From Bacillus pumilus (GTDB lineage Bacteria > Bacillota > Bacilli > Bacillales > Bacillaceae): a stretch of DNA of 64,000 nucleotides. The position numbers and the translations under genes are program-made. Where the stretch lies: contig NZ_CP027116.1 in the NCBI RefSeq assembly GCF_003431975.1, forward strand, positions 2,542,001 through 2,606,000, in the 5' to 3' direction. Numbering within the stretch: position 1 is the first letter of the stretch; every line of letters begins with the position of its first letter. The notes beneath the pieces were generated by a model that saw nothing but the letters and a program-made list of their open reading frames with translations, searched no databases and had not been told where the DNA came from. Shown here piece after piece: positions 41,794 through 51,444 of the stretch.

Positions 41794-41825
41794 AAAAAAA
41801 CTCCAGTCAATGACCGGAGTTTTTA
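41794..41825 (-). terminator. rpmA terminator
   Basis: ACTCC/GGAGT hairpin with inner GTCA/TGAC pairing and a T-run on the minus strand, directly after the rpmA stop codon. It closes rplU-prp-rpmA. Confidence 0.87.
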
Positions 41826-41829
41826 GCAA

Positions 41830-42126
<297 letters not shown>

Positions 42127-42465
42127 CTATTTTTTTGTAGATATTCTCACATAATCGTGATAATCTCGTTCAATTGTCTCTAAGGAAACGACCATGCCTT
42201 CTAAAAGCAGCTGGGCTTTTTCAAAGGATACTGGATCTGTATCAGCAGGCAATTCAAAAGAGAAGTAGCCACCTTCTTCACCAATATCAAGCAGTGGGTC
42301 CAATCCTGTCAGTGCAATAACTGAATTGACTGAGCCGAAAACAACAGCAGAAACACCTGCACAAACGAGATCCTGACCTTTTTCAGCAAACTCGGCATGT
42401 CCAGTCATCTGAAAAGACGTAATGCTTTCATCTGCTACTGACCGAGTAATGGTTGCTTTGATCAT
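42127..42465 (-). CDS. prp: Prp (YsxB), ribosomal L27 N-terminal cysteine protease
   Basis: A 112-residue protease that trims L27. The catalytic pair is His23 in MTGHAEFAEKGQD and Cys35 in DLVCAGVSAVVFGS. The C-terminus SLETIERDYHDYV is conserved. The start at 42465 (MIKATITRS) matches family length; an in-frame GTG three codons earlier is an alternative. The gene lies between rplU and rpmA, as in all Firmicutes with extended L27. Confidence 0.95.
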   Translation of the reverse strand: MIKATITRSVADESITSFQMTGHAEFAEKGQDLVCAGVSAVVFGSVNSVIALTGLDPLLDIGEEGGYFSFELPADTDPVSFEKAQLLLEGMVVSLETIERDYHDYVRISTKK

Positions 42466-42479
42466 ATCACTCACACGCC

Positions 42480-42788
42480 TTAAGCGTTGATTTTTTCGAT
42501 AACAACTTTAGTGTAAGGTTGACGATGACCTTGTTTCTTGTGGTTGTTTTTCTTCGGTTTGTACTTGAACACAGTAATTTTCTTACCGCGACCTTGTTTT
42601 TCAACTTTAGCCGTTACTGTTGCTCCAGCAACTGAAGGGTTACCCACTTTGACAGTGTCTCCGCCGACAAACAATACGTTTTCAAAAGTTACTGTTTCAC
42701 CTGCTTCAGCAGTTAGTTTTTCAACATAAACAGTTTGACCTTCTTCAACTTTTACTTGTTTACCACCAGTTTCGATAATTGCGTACAT
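42480..42788 (-). CDS. rplU: RplU, ribosomal protein L21
   Basis: A 102-residue bL21: [18 protein letters not shown] start and [19 protein letters not shown] near the end. It is the first gene of rplU-prp-rpmA, preceded by a structured leader and a strong sigma-A promoter. ATG 42788 follows AGGAGGTGCAGAG. Confidence 0.98.
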   Translation of the reverse strand: MYAIIETGGKQVKVEEGQTVYVEKLTAEAGETVTFENVLFVGGDTVKVGNPSVAGATVTAKVEKQGRGKKITVFKYKPKKNNHKKQGHRQPYTKVVIEKINA

Positions 42789-42891
42789 CTCTGCACCTCC
42801 TAATAAACTCAGACTCGCCGAATACAGGGGGCCTTAGGCTCTTTACACCTGCTCCGCGCGGTTGTAGCACGGGTGCTACATATCCATAACA
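42789..42891 (-). promoter_or_regulatory. L21 ribosomal-protein leader
   Basis: The rplU 5' UTR contains GTAGCACCCGTGCTAC and CCGCGCGGAGCAGGTGTAAAG with AAGGCCCCC, as in the Bacillus L21 leader family. It is presumed to bind L21 and allow autoregulation; mechanism not shown by sequence. Confidence 0.75.
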
Positions 42892-42897
42892 TTAAAA

Positions 42898-42926
42898 AAT
42901 ATATCAAATTGAACGCAGAATGTCAA
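42898..42926 (-). promoter_or_regulatory. rplU sigma-A promoter
   Basis: Minus strand: -35 TTGACA (42926-42921), 17-bp spacer, -10 TATATT (42903-42898). It lies between the spoIVFB stop and the L21 leader. Confidence 0.85.
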
Positions 42927-42939
42927 CGTATTTTCACCA

Positions 42940-43809
42940 CTAGTACGGCAAAAGAAGCTCTTCCATTGAGGAAGTGGTTCTTCGATCTGAAAAATACGCG
43001 TGGAGCAGTTCATTTTCATCAAGCTCGCTCATTTTCACGCCGTTCCTTTCAATAATAATCGGATGCTTGCAGCCTCTTTGGAATCGTGCCATGACTTCAT
43101 ATACTTTGTCCTCAGCACTCGCTCTCAGCGGAATAAGCTTTTCTACCTTTTGCTCTTTTTTACCGTAATAGCGTTCTAGTAAAAAACGAACTCTGACGTA
43201 ATGCCGCTGCCTGTGCTCCATCACGAGTGAATAAGCTAAAAAAGTGAGCAACACCCAGCCATTGAACTGAAGCGGGGCAAACAAAAGTAACCCTGCAGTC
43301 AATAGACCGAAAAAGATAAGCGAGCCTTTTATAGCAAGGCCATGTGCACGTTGGAAAGGGTAATATGCTGATAAGAGCAAAAAGAATAATTTCCCGCCAT
43401 CAAGCGGCCAAATAGGTAAAAGGTTCACAAGAAAAATCGCCATATTATAAAAGGTGAACATCGTAAAAATATCGTGCGAGATCAGAGAAGCCTCCATGAA
43501 AAGCCACGCCATAAGCTGGAGCGGTATATGCTGGAGCGGCCCGCATAAAATGACCGCCAGCTCTTCCTTTAGCGGGCGGTTCCCATGCTCTTCTACTTCT
43601 ACCGCTCCGCCAAATGGAAGTAAAAAAATCCGTCGAATGCGCCAATGATAATAGCAAGCAGCCGCTGCATGTCCAAGCTCATGGACAAAGACAATGATGA
43701 GCAGACAAAGCAGCGGCTTAATTTGACCTGAGAGAATCGCAAACGCCATCACAATCCATAGAAGCGGATGAATGTGAATTTTCATCAGCATTATGAGCCA
43801 TCTATTCAA
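42940..43809 (-). CDS. spoIVFB: SpoIVFB, site-2 intramembrane metalloprotease for pro-sigma-K
   Basis: A 289-residue S2P protease with about six membrane segments. The zinc motif is VFVHELGHAAA (near 40-50) and the second ligand region NLLPIWPLDGGKL (near 128-140). A C-terminal CBS-like domain (about 215-289) senses ATP in B. subtilis. It cleaves pro-sigma-K in the mother cell. The start is TTG 43809, overlapping the spoIVFA stop by 8 bp, after AGGTGATGAC. Confidence 0.95.
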   Translation of the reverse strand: MNRWLIMLMKIHIHPLLWIVMAFAILSGQIKPLLCLLIIVFVHELGHAAAACYYHWRIRRIFLLPFGGAVEVEEHGNRPLKEELAVILCGPLQHIPLQLMAWLFMEASLISHDIFTMFTFYNMAIFLVNLLPIWPLDGGKLFFLLLSAYYPFQRAHGLAIKGSLIFFGLLTAGLLLFAPLQFNGWVLLTFLAYSLVMEHRQRHYVRVRFLLERYYGKKEQKVEKLIPLRASAEDKVYEVMARFQRGCKHPIIIERNGVKMSELDENELLHAYFSDRRTTSSMEELLLPY

Positions 43810-44593
43810 AGGTCATCACCTGAATAGGATCGATGAACTGTTCATTTTGCTTTATAGCAAAATAATACGTTCCCTTTCCTTGATCATCAAGTGAGATTTG
43901 GCCAATTTTTTCACCCTTATCGACAAAATCGTATAAAGCCACATCTGCTTCCTTTAATTGACCGTACCAGCTATAGCTGTTATCTGCATGCTGCACGACC
44001 ACTGTAAGACCTGTGTCACTTTTCTTTTTCACCTCTACTACATAGCCTTCCTTCATACTGTCAATGGCTTCAGCCGACGTTTCGACTTTGACACCTGCTC
44101 CATTTTGCGTAAAGGATTCCTGCACCTTTCCAGAGGCAGGTACAGCCAGTTCTTGGTTCGCTTGTACATCTTTTTGATCTTCCTTTTTGTCGGTTAAAAA
44201 GGCAAGGGGGTTCCCCACTGTCTTCTCAAACCAGCGATTGGCAGCAGCAAATTGAAAATCCTGCTCAAAGGTCTGCGTAATCATAGGCTTTAGCTGCTGA
44301 AACGGACCTGCTTGACCTTTAAATGAAATGGCCGCAATCAACACAAGGGACGCAGATAATAAACATTTCAGCACAAAGGCATTCGGGTTAAATAACGGAT
44401 GCCGATATTTCTTCTCCTGGTGCGACGACGACTCATAGGAAGACGCCCCTGAATGCTTTTCTTCCTCCGTCAGCATCACCCATGGAGGGATATCTTCTTT
44501 TTTCTTAAAAGTCGTCTTCTTCGGAGGAGCAGCTGGCTGTTTCGTTTTATGGCGTTGCGCGATTTTTTTTCGGTACTCGTCCACTCTTTTCAT
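43802..44593 (-). CDS. spoIVFA: SpoIVFA, regulator of SpoIVFB
   Basis: A 263-residue protein: basic cytoplasmic N-terminus (MKRVDEYRKKIAQRHKTKQ), one membrane segment near 85-103, and a C-terminal M23/LytM-like domain (VKKKSDTGLTVVVQHADNSY). The active-site histidines of true M23 peptidases are not all present. It anchors BofA and SpoIVFB and is cleaved by SpoIVB. ATG 44593 follows AAAGGGTGATCTC. It is cotranscribed with spoIVFB. Confidence 0.93.
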   Translation of the reverse strand: MKRVDEYRKKIAQRHKTKQPAAPPKKTTFKKKEDIPPWVMLTEEEKHSGASSYESSSHQEKKYRHPLFNPNAFVLKCLLSASLVLIAAISFKGQAGPFQQLKPMITQTFEQDFQFAAANRWFEKTVGNPLAFLTDKKEDQKDVQANQELAVPASGKVQESFTQNGAGVKVETSAEAIDSMKEGYVVEVKKKSDTGLTVVVQHADNSYSWYGQLKEADVALYDFVDKGEKIGQISLDDQGKGTYYFAIKQNEQFIDPIQVMTFE

Positions 44594-44625
44594 GAGATCA
44601 CCCTTTACATACAAACAGTTTGTAC

Positions 44626-44654
44626 ATTTTATGTGGTGACCTCATCTGATATGC
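44626..44654 (-). promoter_or_regulatory. Sigma-E-type promoter of spoIVFA-spoIVFB
   Basis: Minus strand -35 GCATATC (44654-44648), 14-bp spacer, -10 CATAAAAT (44633-44626). Against the sigma-E consensus this is 6/7 and 7/8. The operon is sigma-E-dependent in B. subtilis. Confidence 0.7.
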
Positions 44655-44656
44655 AA

Positions 44657-44687
44657 CAAAAAGACCGATTCTCATCGAATCGGTCTC
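44657..44687 (-). terminator. minD terminator
   Basis: AGACCGATTC/GAATCGGTCT perfect stem followed by TTTTTG on the minus strand, 16 bp after the minD stop. It closes the mreBCD-minCD unit. Confidence 0.9.
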
Positions 44688-44702
44688 ATCTTACCTGAAT
44701 AC

Positions 44703-45512
44703 TTATGCTCTTACACCAAAAAATGCTTTCAGCTTCGCAAACATTCCTTTGTTTTCATCTTCAAATGATTGAAGCGGAACAGATTCGCCTAGCACACGGC
44801 GAGCGATATTACGATATGCGATTGATACTTTGTTTTTAGCATCCATGACAATCGGTTCACCATTGTTTGAAGCTTTAATGACGTCATCATCATCTGCTAC
44901 AATGCCAAGAAGATCAATCGATAAGTGATGGACAACTTCATCCACATCCATTGAATCGCCACTTTTCGCCATGTGTGTACGAATACGGTTGACAATCAAA
45001 CGAGGCGGTTCGATATCTTCTTGTTCTAACAAGCCGATGATTCGATCAGCATCTCTTACAGCTGAAATTTCCGGTGTCGTCACGACAATTGCCTTATCAG
45101 CACCAGATACAGCATTTTTAAAGCCTTGCTCAATTCCAGCAGGGCAGTCAATGACAACATAATCAAAGTCTTGTTTCAATGATTGAATTAATTCTTTGAT
45201 CTGCTCCGGCTCTACAGCCGTTTTATCGCTTGTTTGAGCAGCAGGTAAAAGATACAAAAGATCGTCGAAACGCTTATCTTTTACAAGCGCTTGGTGAATT
45301 TTACATCTTCCTTCTACTACATCGACTAGATCATAAATAATGCGGTTCTCAAGCCCCATCACGACATCCAGATTCCGAAGGCCAATATCGGTATCAACTA
45401 GACACACTTTTTTTCCTTGAATTGCTAGTGCTGTGCCTAAGTTTGCAGATGTTGTTGTTTTGCCAACGCCGCCTTTTCCTGAGGTAATCACAATAGCCTC
45501 GCCCAATTTCAC
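44703..45512 (-). CDS. minD: MinD, septum-site ATPase
   Basis: A 269-residue ParA/MinD ATPase. Deviant Walker A TSGKGGVGKTT is near 10-20, switch II VIDCPAGIEQGF, and the C-terminal amphipathic membrane helix is MFAKLKAFFGVRA. It recruits MinC to the membrane to block polar division. It overlaps minC by 4 bp. Confidence 0.97.
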   Translation of the reverse strand: MKLGEAIVITSGKGGVGKTTTSANLGTALAIQGKKVCLVDTDIGLRNLDVVMGLENRIIYDLVDVVEGRCKIHQALVKDKRFDDLLYLLPAAQTSDKTAVEPEQIKELIQSLKQDFDYVVIDCPAGIEQGFKNAVSGADKAIVVTTPEISAVRDADRIIGLLEQEDIEPPRLIVNRIRTHMAKSGDSMDVDEVVHHLSIDLLGIVADDDDVIKASNNGEPIVMDAKNKVSIAYRNIARRVLGESVPLQSFEDENKGMFAKLKAFFGVRA

Positions 45513-46192
45513 ATTCCTCCCTCAAGCCTTGTCAGATTAGGTCTTATATGAGCCAATTGCTGCAGGCGTTCAATGATCATGTTGCCATCTATATCTAAAT
45601 AAGCACATTCCATTTCATTTCCATCTTCTTTTTGATCCGGTGCTCGGTTAAAAACTTGTGCGATGCGAAGCTGTGTTGGAATCATACGAGATGCCGCAAT
45701 GACAGCTTGTTTGTTCCCATTACATCCAGCATGTGCCACACCTTTTAATGCGCCAAGAACAAAAATATTCCCCCCTGCACGAATCGTTCCGCCAGGATTG
45801 ACATCTCCTATTAATAAGAGATCTCCTTCGACATACAGCACCTGTCCAGAGCGGACAATTTTGGCTACAGAGGTAATTTCGGCCTCTGCTTTTAATCGTC
45901 TCGCCTCTTCAGATGACATGACGTCACTTTCAATCGAATGAATGACGAGATGCTCATTTTCAGACACCGCTTCAGTCAAACGCACTTCCTGATCCTCTGT
46001 TAAATAACGAAAACCAAGCTTAATATGCACATTAACTTTATGTCCTTCTCTGCCATCTGTATATTGCTCAAGTAAAAGAACCTCTCGCAGGCCAGAAAGA
46101 AGGTCATCAAACGAACAGTCATCATTTAACTGTAATGTTAATCCGTTTTTTGTACCTTTTATCGTCACATATTGCTGTTTTTGAGTTTTCAA
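45509..46192 (-). CDS. minC: MinC, FtsZ polymerisation inhibitor
   Basis: A 227-residue protein: N-terminal FtsZ-inhibiting domain (VTIKGTKNGLTLQLNDDCSF) and C-terminal beta-helix that binds MinD (GDLLLIGDVNPGGTIRAGGN and GALKGVAHAG). The start is TTG 46192 (LKTQKQQYVTIKG), equivalent to the B. subtilis start, after GAGGTGAGC. A GTG three codons earlier is inside the ribosome site. Confidence 0.95.
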   Translation of the reverse strand: MKTQKQQYVTIKGTKNGLTLQLNDDCSFDDLLSGLREVLLLEQYTDGREGHKVNVHIKLGFRYLTEDQEVRLTEAVSENEHLVIHSIESDVMSSEEARRLKAEAEITSVAKIVRSGQVLYVEGDLLLIGDVNPGGTIRAGGNIFVLGALKGVAHAGCNGNKQAVIAASRMIPTQLRIAQVFNRAPDQKEDGNEMECAYLDIDGNMIIERLQQLAHIRPNLTRLEGGM

Positions 46193-46246
46193 GATGCTCA
46201 CCTCAACAACATACTCATTTCGCCGTAATTGGACAAACTCCTGCTT

Positions 46247-46765
46247 TTATTCGTCGATCAGTCCTTGTTTCATATGAATGAAAAAGAGCCTAAGCGGCAC
46301 AACAAGTATGAGAGACGCAGCAGTATTTAAAAGAATCGTTGGAATAAAGCGTTCGATGACATACGTATTAAACGGCATAATCTCTGGTTGAATTGTCGCT
46401 TGAACGCCGTACACATAAAACTCCATCACGGAAACAGCAATAATCGACAGAAAGACGACCACTAGCATATTCGTTTGCAGAACTTTAAAGGCTTTCGCTA
46501 GCAAATAACAAAGCGCTCCAAAGCCAAACATATGAACACCAAGTATGCCTGTATACGAAATATCATATAAAAGTCCAAAGATAAAACCGAATATCACACC
46601 ATATTTCTGATTCACAAAAGCCGTCATAAATACGAGTGCAAGTAAGATGAAATGAGGAGCTAAAATTTGATTTTCTGAAACAAATGGGAGCTTCACTAGA
46701 TCAACAAAAATGCTGTCAAATACGAAGATAAACAACATGACGAAAGCAAGAAGGACACGTCTCAC
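46247..46765 (-). CDS. mreD: MreD, rod-shape membrane protein
   Basis: A 172-residue protein with five or six membrane segments and the conserved NQKYGVIFGFIFGLLYDISY (near 52-71). It is part of the elongasome with MreC and MreB. It overlaps mreC by 4 bp. Confidence 0.93.
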   Translation of the reverse strand: MRRVLLAFVMLFIFVFDSIFVDLVKLPFVSENQILAPHFILLALVFMTAFVNQKYGVIFGFIFGLLYDISYTGILGVHMFGFGALCYLLAKAFKVLQTNMLVVVFLSIIAVSVMEFYVYGVQATIQPEIMPFNTYVIERFIPTILLNTAASLILVVPLRLFFIHMKQGLIDE

Positions 46766-47661
46766 GAGCCTTCCTCCTTCGTCAATTCAGATGTATTTCC
46801 CATACTTGTGCTGCGGTTCACCACAATCACTCGGTCTAAATTATTGAGCTCAGCCGCTGGTTCTACATAAATGATTTTTGTCAGGCCGTAATGATCTGGC
46901 TCGATTTCACTCACCTTACCAATCGTCAAGCCTTGTGGGAATACGCCCCCTGCTCCAGATGTTTCAACAAGATCTCCTTTTTTGACATCTCCATCTGCGT
47001 CAGATTTGAGAATATTCATTGTCAGCATTTTTTTCTTACTGTCATAACCGTTAATAATTCCGTTGAGTTCTTCTTTGCCCTTTTTCGCAAAAATTTTCGT
47101 TGAAATTCTATTATTTTGGTCAGTAGAGCTTAGCAACCTTACAGTCGAAGTAAAATTGTTGAGCTTATCACTTTCAATTTTCCCAATTAACGCACCACTC
47201 TCATTTGTGACCGCCATATCTTTGTCAACGCCTTGCTTTTTCCCTTTATCAATCATCACAAAGCTATCCCAAAGGGACGGATTTCTTGCGATAACCGTTG
47301 ATAGAATTGGCGTATAATCACGAATAGAGTTCACATATCCAAGCTGTTTACGTAGCTTTTTGTTCTCATCTTCTAATTCTTGAAGTTTCGCCTCATATTG
47401 GGTTTGTCCATCAAGTTTTTTTCGAAGACGCTCGTTTTCATCATATGTGTTCTTTAAATCTTGTACGTTCCCATAAATACCGGCAATAAATTGTGATGGT
47501 TTATGAAAGACACCTTGAAAAAAGCCTGTCGTATCCCCCACTAATTTTTCCGGCCATGAAGCACCTCTGCCGCTTTTCACTGAAAAACCAATCATGGCCA
47601 CCAGTACGATGACACAGACAAGGAGCAACATTAATCTTTTATTCATAAAAAACTGCGGCAT
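46762..47661 (-). CDS. mreC: MreC, rod-shape-determining protein
   Basis: A 299-residue bitopic protein with a membrane helix near 10-27, a coiled coil (about 65-110, NTYDENERLRKKLDGQTQYE) and an extracytoplasmic beta domain (VIARNPSLWDSFVMIDKGKK). It links MreB filaments to penicillin-binding proteins. Confidence 0.95.
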   Translation of the reverse strand: MPQFFMNKRLMLLLVCVIVLVAMIGFSVKSGRGASWPEKLVGDTTGFFQGVFHKPSQFIAGIYGNVQDLKNTYDENERLRKKLDGQTQYEAKLQELEDENKKLRKQLGYVNSIRDYTPILSTVIARNPSLWDSFVMIDKGKKQGVDKDMAVTNESGALIGKIESDKLNNFTSTVRLLSSTDQNNRISTKIFAKKGKEELNGIINGYDSKKKMLTMNILKSDADGDVKKGDLVETSGAGGVFPQGLTIGKVSEIEPDHYGLTKIIYVEPAAELNNLDRVIVVNRSTSMGNTSELTKEEGS

Positions 47662-47688
47662 GTCTTACACCTCTTTATTTACGCCCGA

Positions 47689-48708
47689 TTATCGATTGTC
47701 TTTTGATTTTCCTTTGAACAAATGAATATGCTCTAGTGCTTTTCCTGTACCGATTGCCACACAGTCAAGCGGGTCTTCAGCAATAATGACTGGCATCTTC
47801 GTTTCATCACTAATCACTTTGTCAAGATTACGAAGCAATGCACCGCCGCCAGTTAAAACGATTCCGCGATCCATAATATCTGCTGCCAGCTCAGGCGGAG
47901 TTTTTTCAAGTGTCATTTTCACCGCATCGACAATTGTTTCCACCGTATCGCGAAGCGCTTTTGCAATCTCATCTGCCGTAATAGAGATTGTTTTTGGCAG
48001 ACCTGTTAAAAGGTCACGACCGCGAATATCCATCTCATCATGTACGTCAGGCTGTGCAGAACCGATTTCCATTTTAATGGCTTCTGAAGTACGGTCACCG
48101 ATCATCAGGTTATACGTTTTACGGATATAGCTGCTGATCGCATCATCCATTTCGTCTCCTGCCACGCGGATCGATTGTGATGTCACAATGCCGCCAAGAG
48201 AAATAATGGCTACCTCTGTTGTTCCGCCGCCAATGTCTACAACCATACTTCCTGTTGGCTCCCATACAGGAAGGTTAGCACCGATCGCCGCAGCAAAAGG
48301 CTCTTCAATCGGGTATGCGTCACGTGCACCAGCTTGTCTTGTTGCATCAATGACTGCACGCTCTTCTACAGCTGTAATTCCAGATGGTACGCATACCATC
48401 ACGTAAGGTTTACGAGCAAAAAGCCCTTTGCCTTTTAATGCTTGATTAATGTAATATTTCATCATTGTTGCTGTCGTCTCGTAATCTGCAATGACTCCGT
48501 CTTTCATTGGGCGTAGTGCCACAACATTACCAGGTGTACGGCCAATCATATTTCTAGCGTCATTTCCTACCGCCACTATAGACTTCGTATCAGTTTCCAA
48601 AGCTACGACCGAAGGTTCTCTTACAACAATGCCTTTTCCTTTAATAAAAACGAGCGTATTCGCTGTTCCAAGATCTATTCCAAGGTCTTTTGTACCAATT
48701 CCAAACAT
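47689..48708 (-). CDS. mreB: MreB, actin-like cell-shape protein
   Basis: A 339-residue bacterial actin. Phosphate loops [20 protein letters not shown] and [20 protein letters not shown] are visible, with adenosine motif [14 protein letters not shown]. It forms membrane filaments that direct lateral wall synthesis. It is the first gene of mreB-mreC-mreD-minC-minD; radC lies upstream. Confidence 0.97.
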   Translation of the reverse strand: MFGIGTKDLGIDLGTANTLVFIKGKGIVVREPSVVALETDTKSIVAVGNDARNMIGRTPGNVVALRPMKDGVIADYETTATMMKYYINQALKGKGLFARKPYVMVCVPSGITAVEERAVIDATRQAGARDAYPIEEPFAAAIGANLPVWEPTGSMVVDIGGGTTEVAIISLGGIVTSQSIRVAGDEMDDAISSYIRKTYNLMIGDRTSEAIKMEIGSAQPDVHDEMDIRGRDLLTGLPKTISITADEIAKALRDTVETIVDAVKMTLEKTPPELAADIMDRGIVLTGGGALLRNLDKVISDETKMPVIIAEDPLDCVAIGTGKALEHIHLFKGKSKDNR

Positions 48709-48798
48709 ATGTATGTATCTTCCTTTCTTAAACCAAAATTCCCTTTAGGGAAAAACTCATAAACTCTATTATATCGTAAAACATTGAAAAAAAAAGTG

Positions 48799-49497
48799 TT
48801 ACAAATACCCTTTTTCCTTCAAACTCACAAATTTTTGATCACCTATGACAAGATGATCAAGCAGCTGTATTCCAATCAGCTTTCCACATTCAAAAAGTCG
48901 CTGTGTCACTTCAATATCTTCCCTGCTAGGCGTCGGATCTCCAGATGGATGGTTGTGCACACATATAAATGAAGCCGCCGATCGTTTAAAGGCTTCTTTG
49001 AAAATTTCGCGCGGGTGAACGATTGATGAATTCAGGCTTCCAATAAACACGGTATGTTTATGAAGAACTTGATTTTTTGTATTAAGATAAAGACAAACGA
49101 AATTCTCCTGTGTCAAAAATCTCATATCTTCCATCACAAAGTTTGCCCCATCCTCTGGTGTGCGGATCACATAGCGGTTGTCCGTCGTTTGATGGTGTAG
49201 TCTAGTGCCGAGTTCTAAAGCAGCTAAAAGAGAAATTGCCTTTGCCTTCCCAACTCCTCGAATTTTCGACATTTCTTCAATAGAGGCTTCCTTTACAGAG
49301 CGAAGGCCGCCAAACGTTTGCAGAAGTCTTGCGGAAATTTGGAGAACTGACTCTTTTTTTGTGCCTGTTCTTAAAAGGATCGCAACAAGTTCATGATTTG
49401 ACAAACTGCTGGGCCCATATTTGATAAATCGTTCTCTCGGTTTTTCATCATGAGGGAGATGCTTTAGCAGCATAGGGAAATCGTTCAGGATGACCAC
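48799..49497 (-). CDS. radC: RadC (YsxA), JAB/MPN-domain protein
   Basis: A 232-residue UPF0758 protein: N-terminal helix-hairpin-helix (MSKIRGVGKAKAISLLAALE) and C-terminal JAB-type metal domain with FICVHNHPSGDPTPSREDIE. The old recombination role of RadC is doubtful and its activity unsettled. The start is uncertain: GTG 49497 lies within GGAGTGG, and later CTG or ATG codons are possible. The last 35 bp of coding sequence recur at 52377-52411, upstream of comC. Confidence 0.93.
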   Translation of the reverse strand: MVILNDFPMLLKHLPHDEKPRERFIKYGPSSLSNHELVAILLRTGTKKESVLQISARLLQTFGGLRSVKEASIEEMSKIRGVGKAKAISLLAALELGTRLHHQTTDNRYVIRTPEDGANFVMEDMRFLTQENFVCLYLNTKNQVLHKHTVFIGSLNSSIVHPREIFKEAFKRSAASFICVHNHPSGDPTPSREDIEVTQRLFECGKLIGIQLLDHLVIGDQKFVSLKEKGYL

Positions 49498-49521
49498 TCC
49501 TTTTAGAATTCCTTCCTGTCT

Positions 49522-50091
49522 TCAAAAAGGGGTGATTCCAAAGGTTTCAAGCACTCTAACTGTTTTGGCAATAGGGAGACCTACAACGGAAAAGTAATCA
49601 CCATCTATTTTTTGAACAAACAGTGCGCCTTTCCCTTGAATGCCATAGCTTCCCGCTTTATCAAGTGGTTCGCCCGAATCGATATAGCGGTCTATTTCAT
49701 TTTGAGTCAGCGTCCAAAATGTCACTTCTGTCTGTTCATAAAATGTTTCTTTTCTATTCTCTGACTGAATCGTGACACCCGTCAAGACTTGATGTGTCTT
49801 TCCTGACAATAATTGAAGCATGAAAGCCGCTTCTTTCTTGTCTTTTGGTTTCCCAAGACATTTGCCGTCAATTGCAACAATTGTATCTGCAGCAATGATC
49901 ACAGCTTTGGGATATAATCTTTGAATATCATTTGCTTTTTGTTCTGCCAACCATTGGACGTTCTCAGCAGGGGAAAGGTTTCGATTTATTTCTTCTTTTA
50001 AATGACTTGCTTGAATGTCATAAGAAAACCCTGCTAGATCAAGCAATTCTTTTCTTCTAGGTGATTGAGATGCAAGAATCAATCGGTTCAT
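49522..50091 (-). CDS. maf: Maf, nucleoside triphosphate pyrophosphatase
   Basis: A 189-residue Maf/HAM1-like dTTP/UTP pyrophosphatase. Motifs [14 protein letters not shown] (3-16), [19 protein letters not shown] (near 66-84) and [17 protein letters not shown] are present. In Bacillus it is linked to septum arrest in competent cells. It lies between spoIIB and radC. Confidence 0.96.
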   Translation of the reverse strand: MNRLILASQSPRRKELLDLAGFSYDIQASHLKEEINRNLSPAENVQWLAEQKANDIQRLYPKAVIIAADTIVAIDGKCLGKPKDKKEAAFMLQLLSGKTHQVLTGVTIQSENRKETFYEQTEVTFWTLTQNEIDRYIDSGEPLDKAGSYGIQGKGALFVQKIDGDYFSVVGLPIAKTVRVLETFGITPF

Positions 50092-50221
50092 GTTTGTTCA
50101 TCCTTTCAGGGTTTAGCCTAAGAAGTAAGATACCCATTCATCCTATCAAATGCACATCTTACCGACAATTTACGAAAATTCATTTTTCATGTACCTTCAT
50201 CATTATGTTGGATGCAAAAGA

Positions 50222-50252
50222 AAAAAACTAGTCATTTTTTGACTAGTTTCGT
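50222..50252 (-). terminator. spoIIB terminator
   Basis: AAACTAGTC/GACTAGTTT stem followed by a T-run on the minus strand, 17 bp after the spoIIB stop. Confidence 0.87.
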
Positions 50253-50268
50253 TTCTTAAAAAATGATT

Positions 50269-51288
50269 TTACGTATTTAATTGATCTAGCAGTGCTTGCT
50301 GAGATTTCCAGCCGTTTTCAGCAGTTGGGTCATTTAATAGCTGCACAGCTTTCAGCAAACTGCTTTTAGCCGATGCGTCCTCTGTTTTCGCACTTTCAAG
50401 CTCAGAAATTAGCTGTGTAACTTCCTGTTTATCCACATCATCGCCCGCTATCACTTTAGAGGATAATACCGAAGCCTTCTCTATTAAACTAGTCAACTCA
50501 TCCGGTACTTGGAAGGAAAGCTCCTTCCCTCCCCACGCCTCAAAATGCTCGTCGATCAGTTTTTTCCCAACAGCACTTGTCATTCCCTGCTCTGTTGCAA
50601 GCCCAGCAATAACATAATATCCATCATCCATTGAGACCTTTTTACCCGCATACCCAGCATCTTTTAAACTGCCAACTAAGGCATCTGCTCCTTTTTCAGA
50701 AGAAAATTTCCCAGCCTGTACAACGAAAGTTGATAAACTGCCAGAGGCACTTTTTTCACCTGTGGTCTCTTTTGATTCATCAGTCGCACTTGCTTTTGGC
50801 GCATCTCCTCCGGCTTTCATCGAGGATTGATTTCCAGATCCTGATGCCGAGACACTAATATCGCCTCCTGATGGACTTGGTGTACTATCTTGACTTAAAC
50901 TAAGCGCAAACACCCCAAGGCCTGTCCCAAGAACCACTGCAAACACAATCGTTGTCATCACTCTCTTGAAAGGACCGCGATTTTTACCGAACTTCTGATC
51001 AAAGGCGCCTTTTTTCTTTTGATAAGGCGTGACGACCTTTGGATCAGAATGATAAATATGATCGGCTGCATCATCCCACTGAAAATCTTCTTCTTTCGGT
51101 TTAGACGAATCTTCCTGAGAAGCTGCTGTCTCCTGTTCCGACTGCCTTTTTTCCTCCCAATTCGAAAACGTCAATTGATCTTCTTGCTGCTTTGGCGGCT
51201 GATGATCATCCTCATGTAGTATTTCTTCCTTGCCATTAATATTGACCTTGAGCCCTTGTTTTTTTGCCTGCCTCTTTTTCACTGTCAT
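50269..51288 (-). CDS. spoIIB: SpoIIB, SPOR-domain protein of engulfment
   Basis: A 339-residue bitopic protein. The acidic, Gln/Glu-rich cytoplasmic part is about 1-108, with a membrane helix near 111-132 (TTIVFAVVLGTGLGVFALSL). A Ser/Gly-rich linker follows, then a SPOR domain (about 190-262, TFVVQAGKFSSEKGADALVG). It localises to the sporulation septum and helps start engulfment. The start may be ATG 51288 or the GTG two codons later, which has better spacing to GCGGGGA. Confidence 0.9.
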   Translation of the reverse strand: MTVKKRQAKKQGLKVNINGKEEILHEDDHQPPKQQEDQLTFSNWEEKRQSEQETAASQEDSSKPKEEDFQWDDAADHIYHSDPKVVTPYQKKKGAFDQKFGKNRGPFKRVMTTIVFAVVLGTGLGVFALSLSQDSTPSPSGGDISVSASGSGNQSSMKAGGDAPKASATDESKETTGEKSASGSLSTFVVQAGKFSSEKGADALVGSLKDAGYAGKKVSMDDGYYVIAGLATEQGMTSAVGKKLIDEHFEAWGGKELSFQVPDELTSLIEKASVLSSKVIAGDDVDKQEVTQLISELESAKTEDASAKSSLLKAVQLLNDPTAENGWKSQQALLDQLNT

Positions 51289-51444
51289 TCCCCGCTTTCT
51301 GACATGTTTGTAAGAAAGACCTTTCTGTCCAATGAATCAGCGCGAATGTAACCCGTCCTTCTTTCTGTTTCACACTTTAACATAGCGGAAAAAAAAAAGA
51401 ACAAGACTTTTGTCGGCAGGGTCAAAAAGTGTTCGCCAATTTTT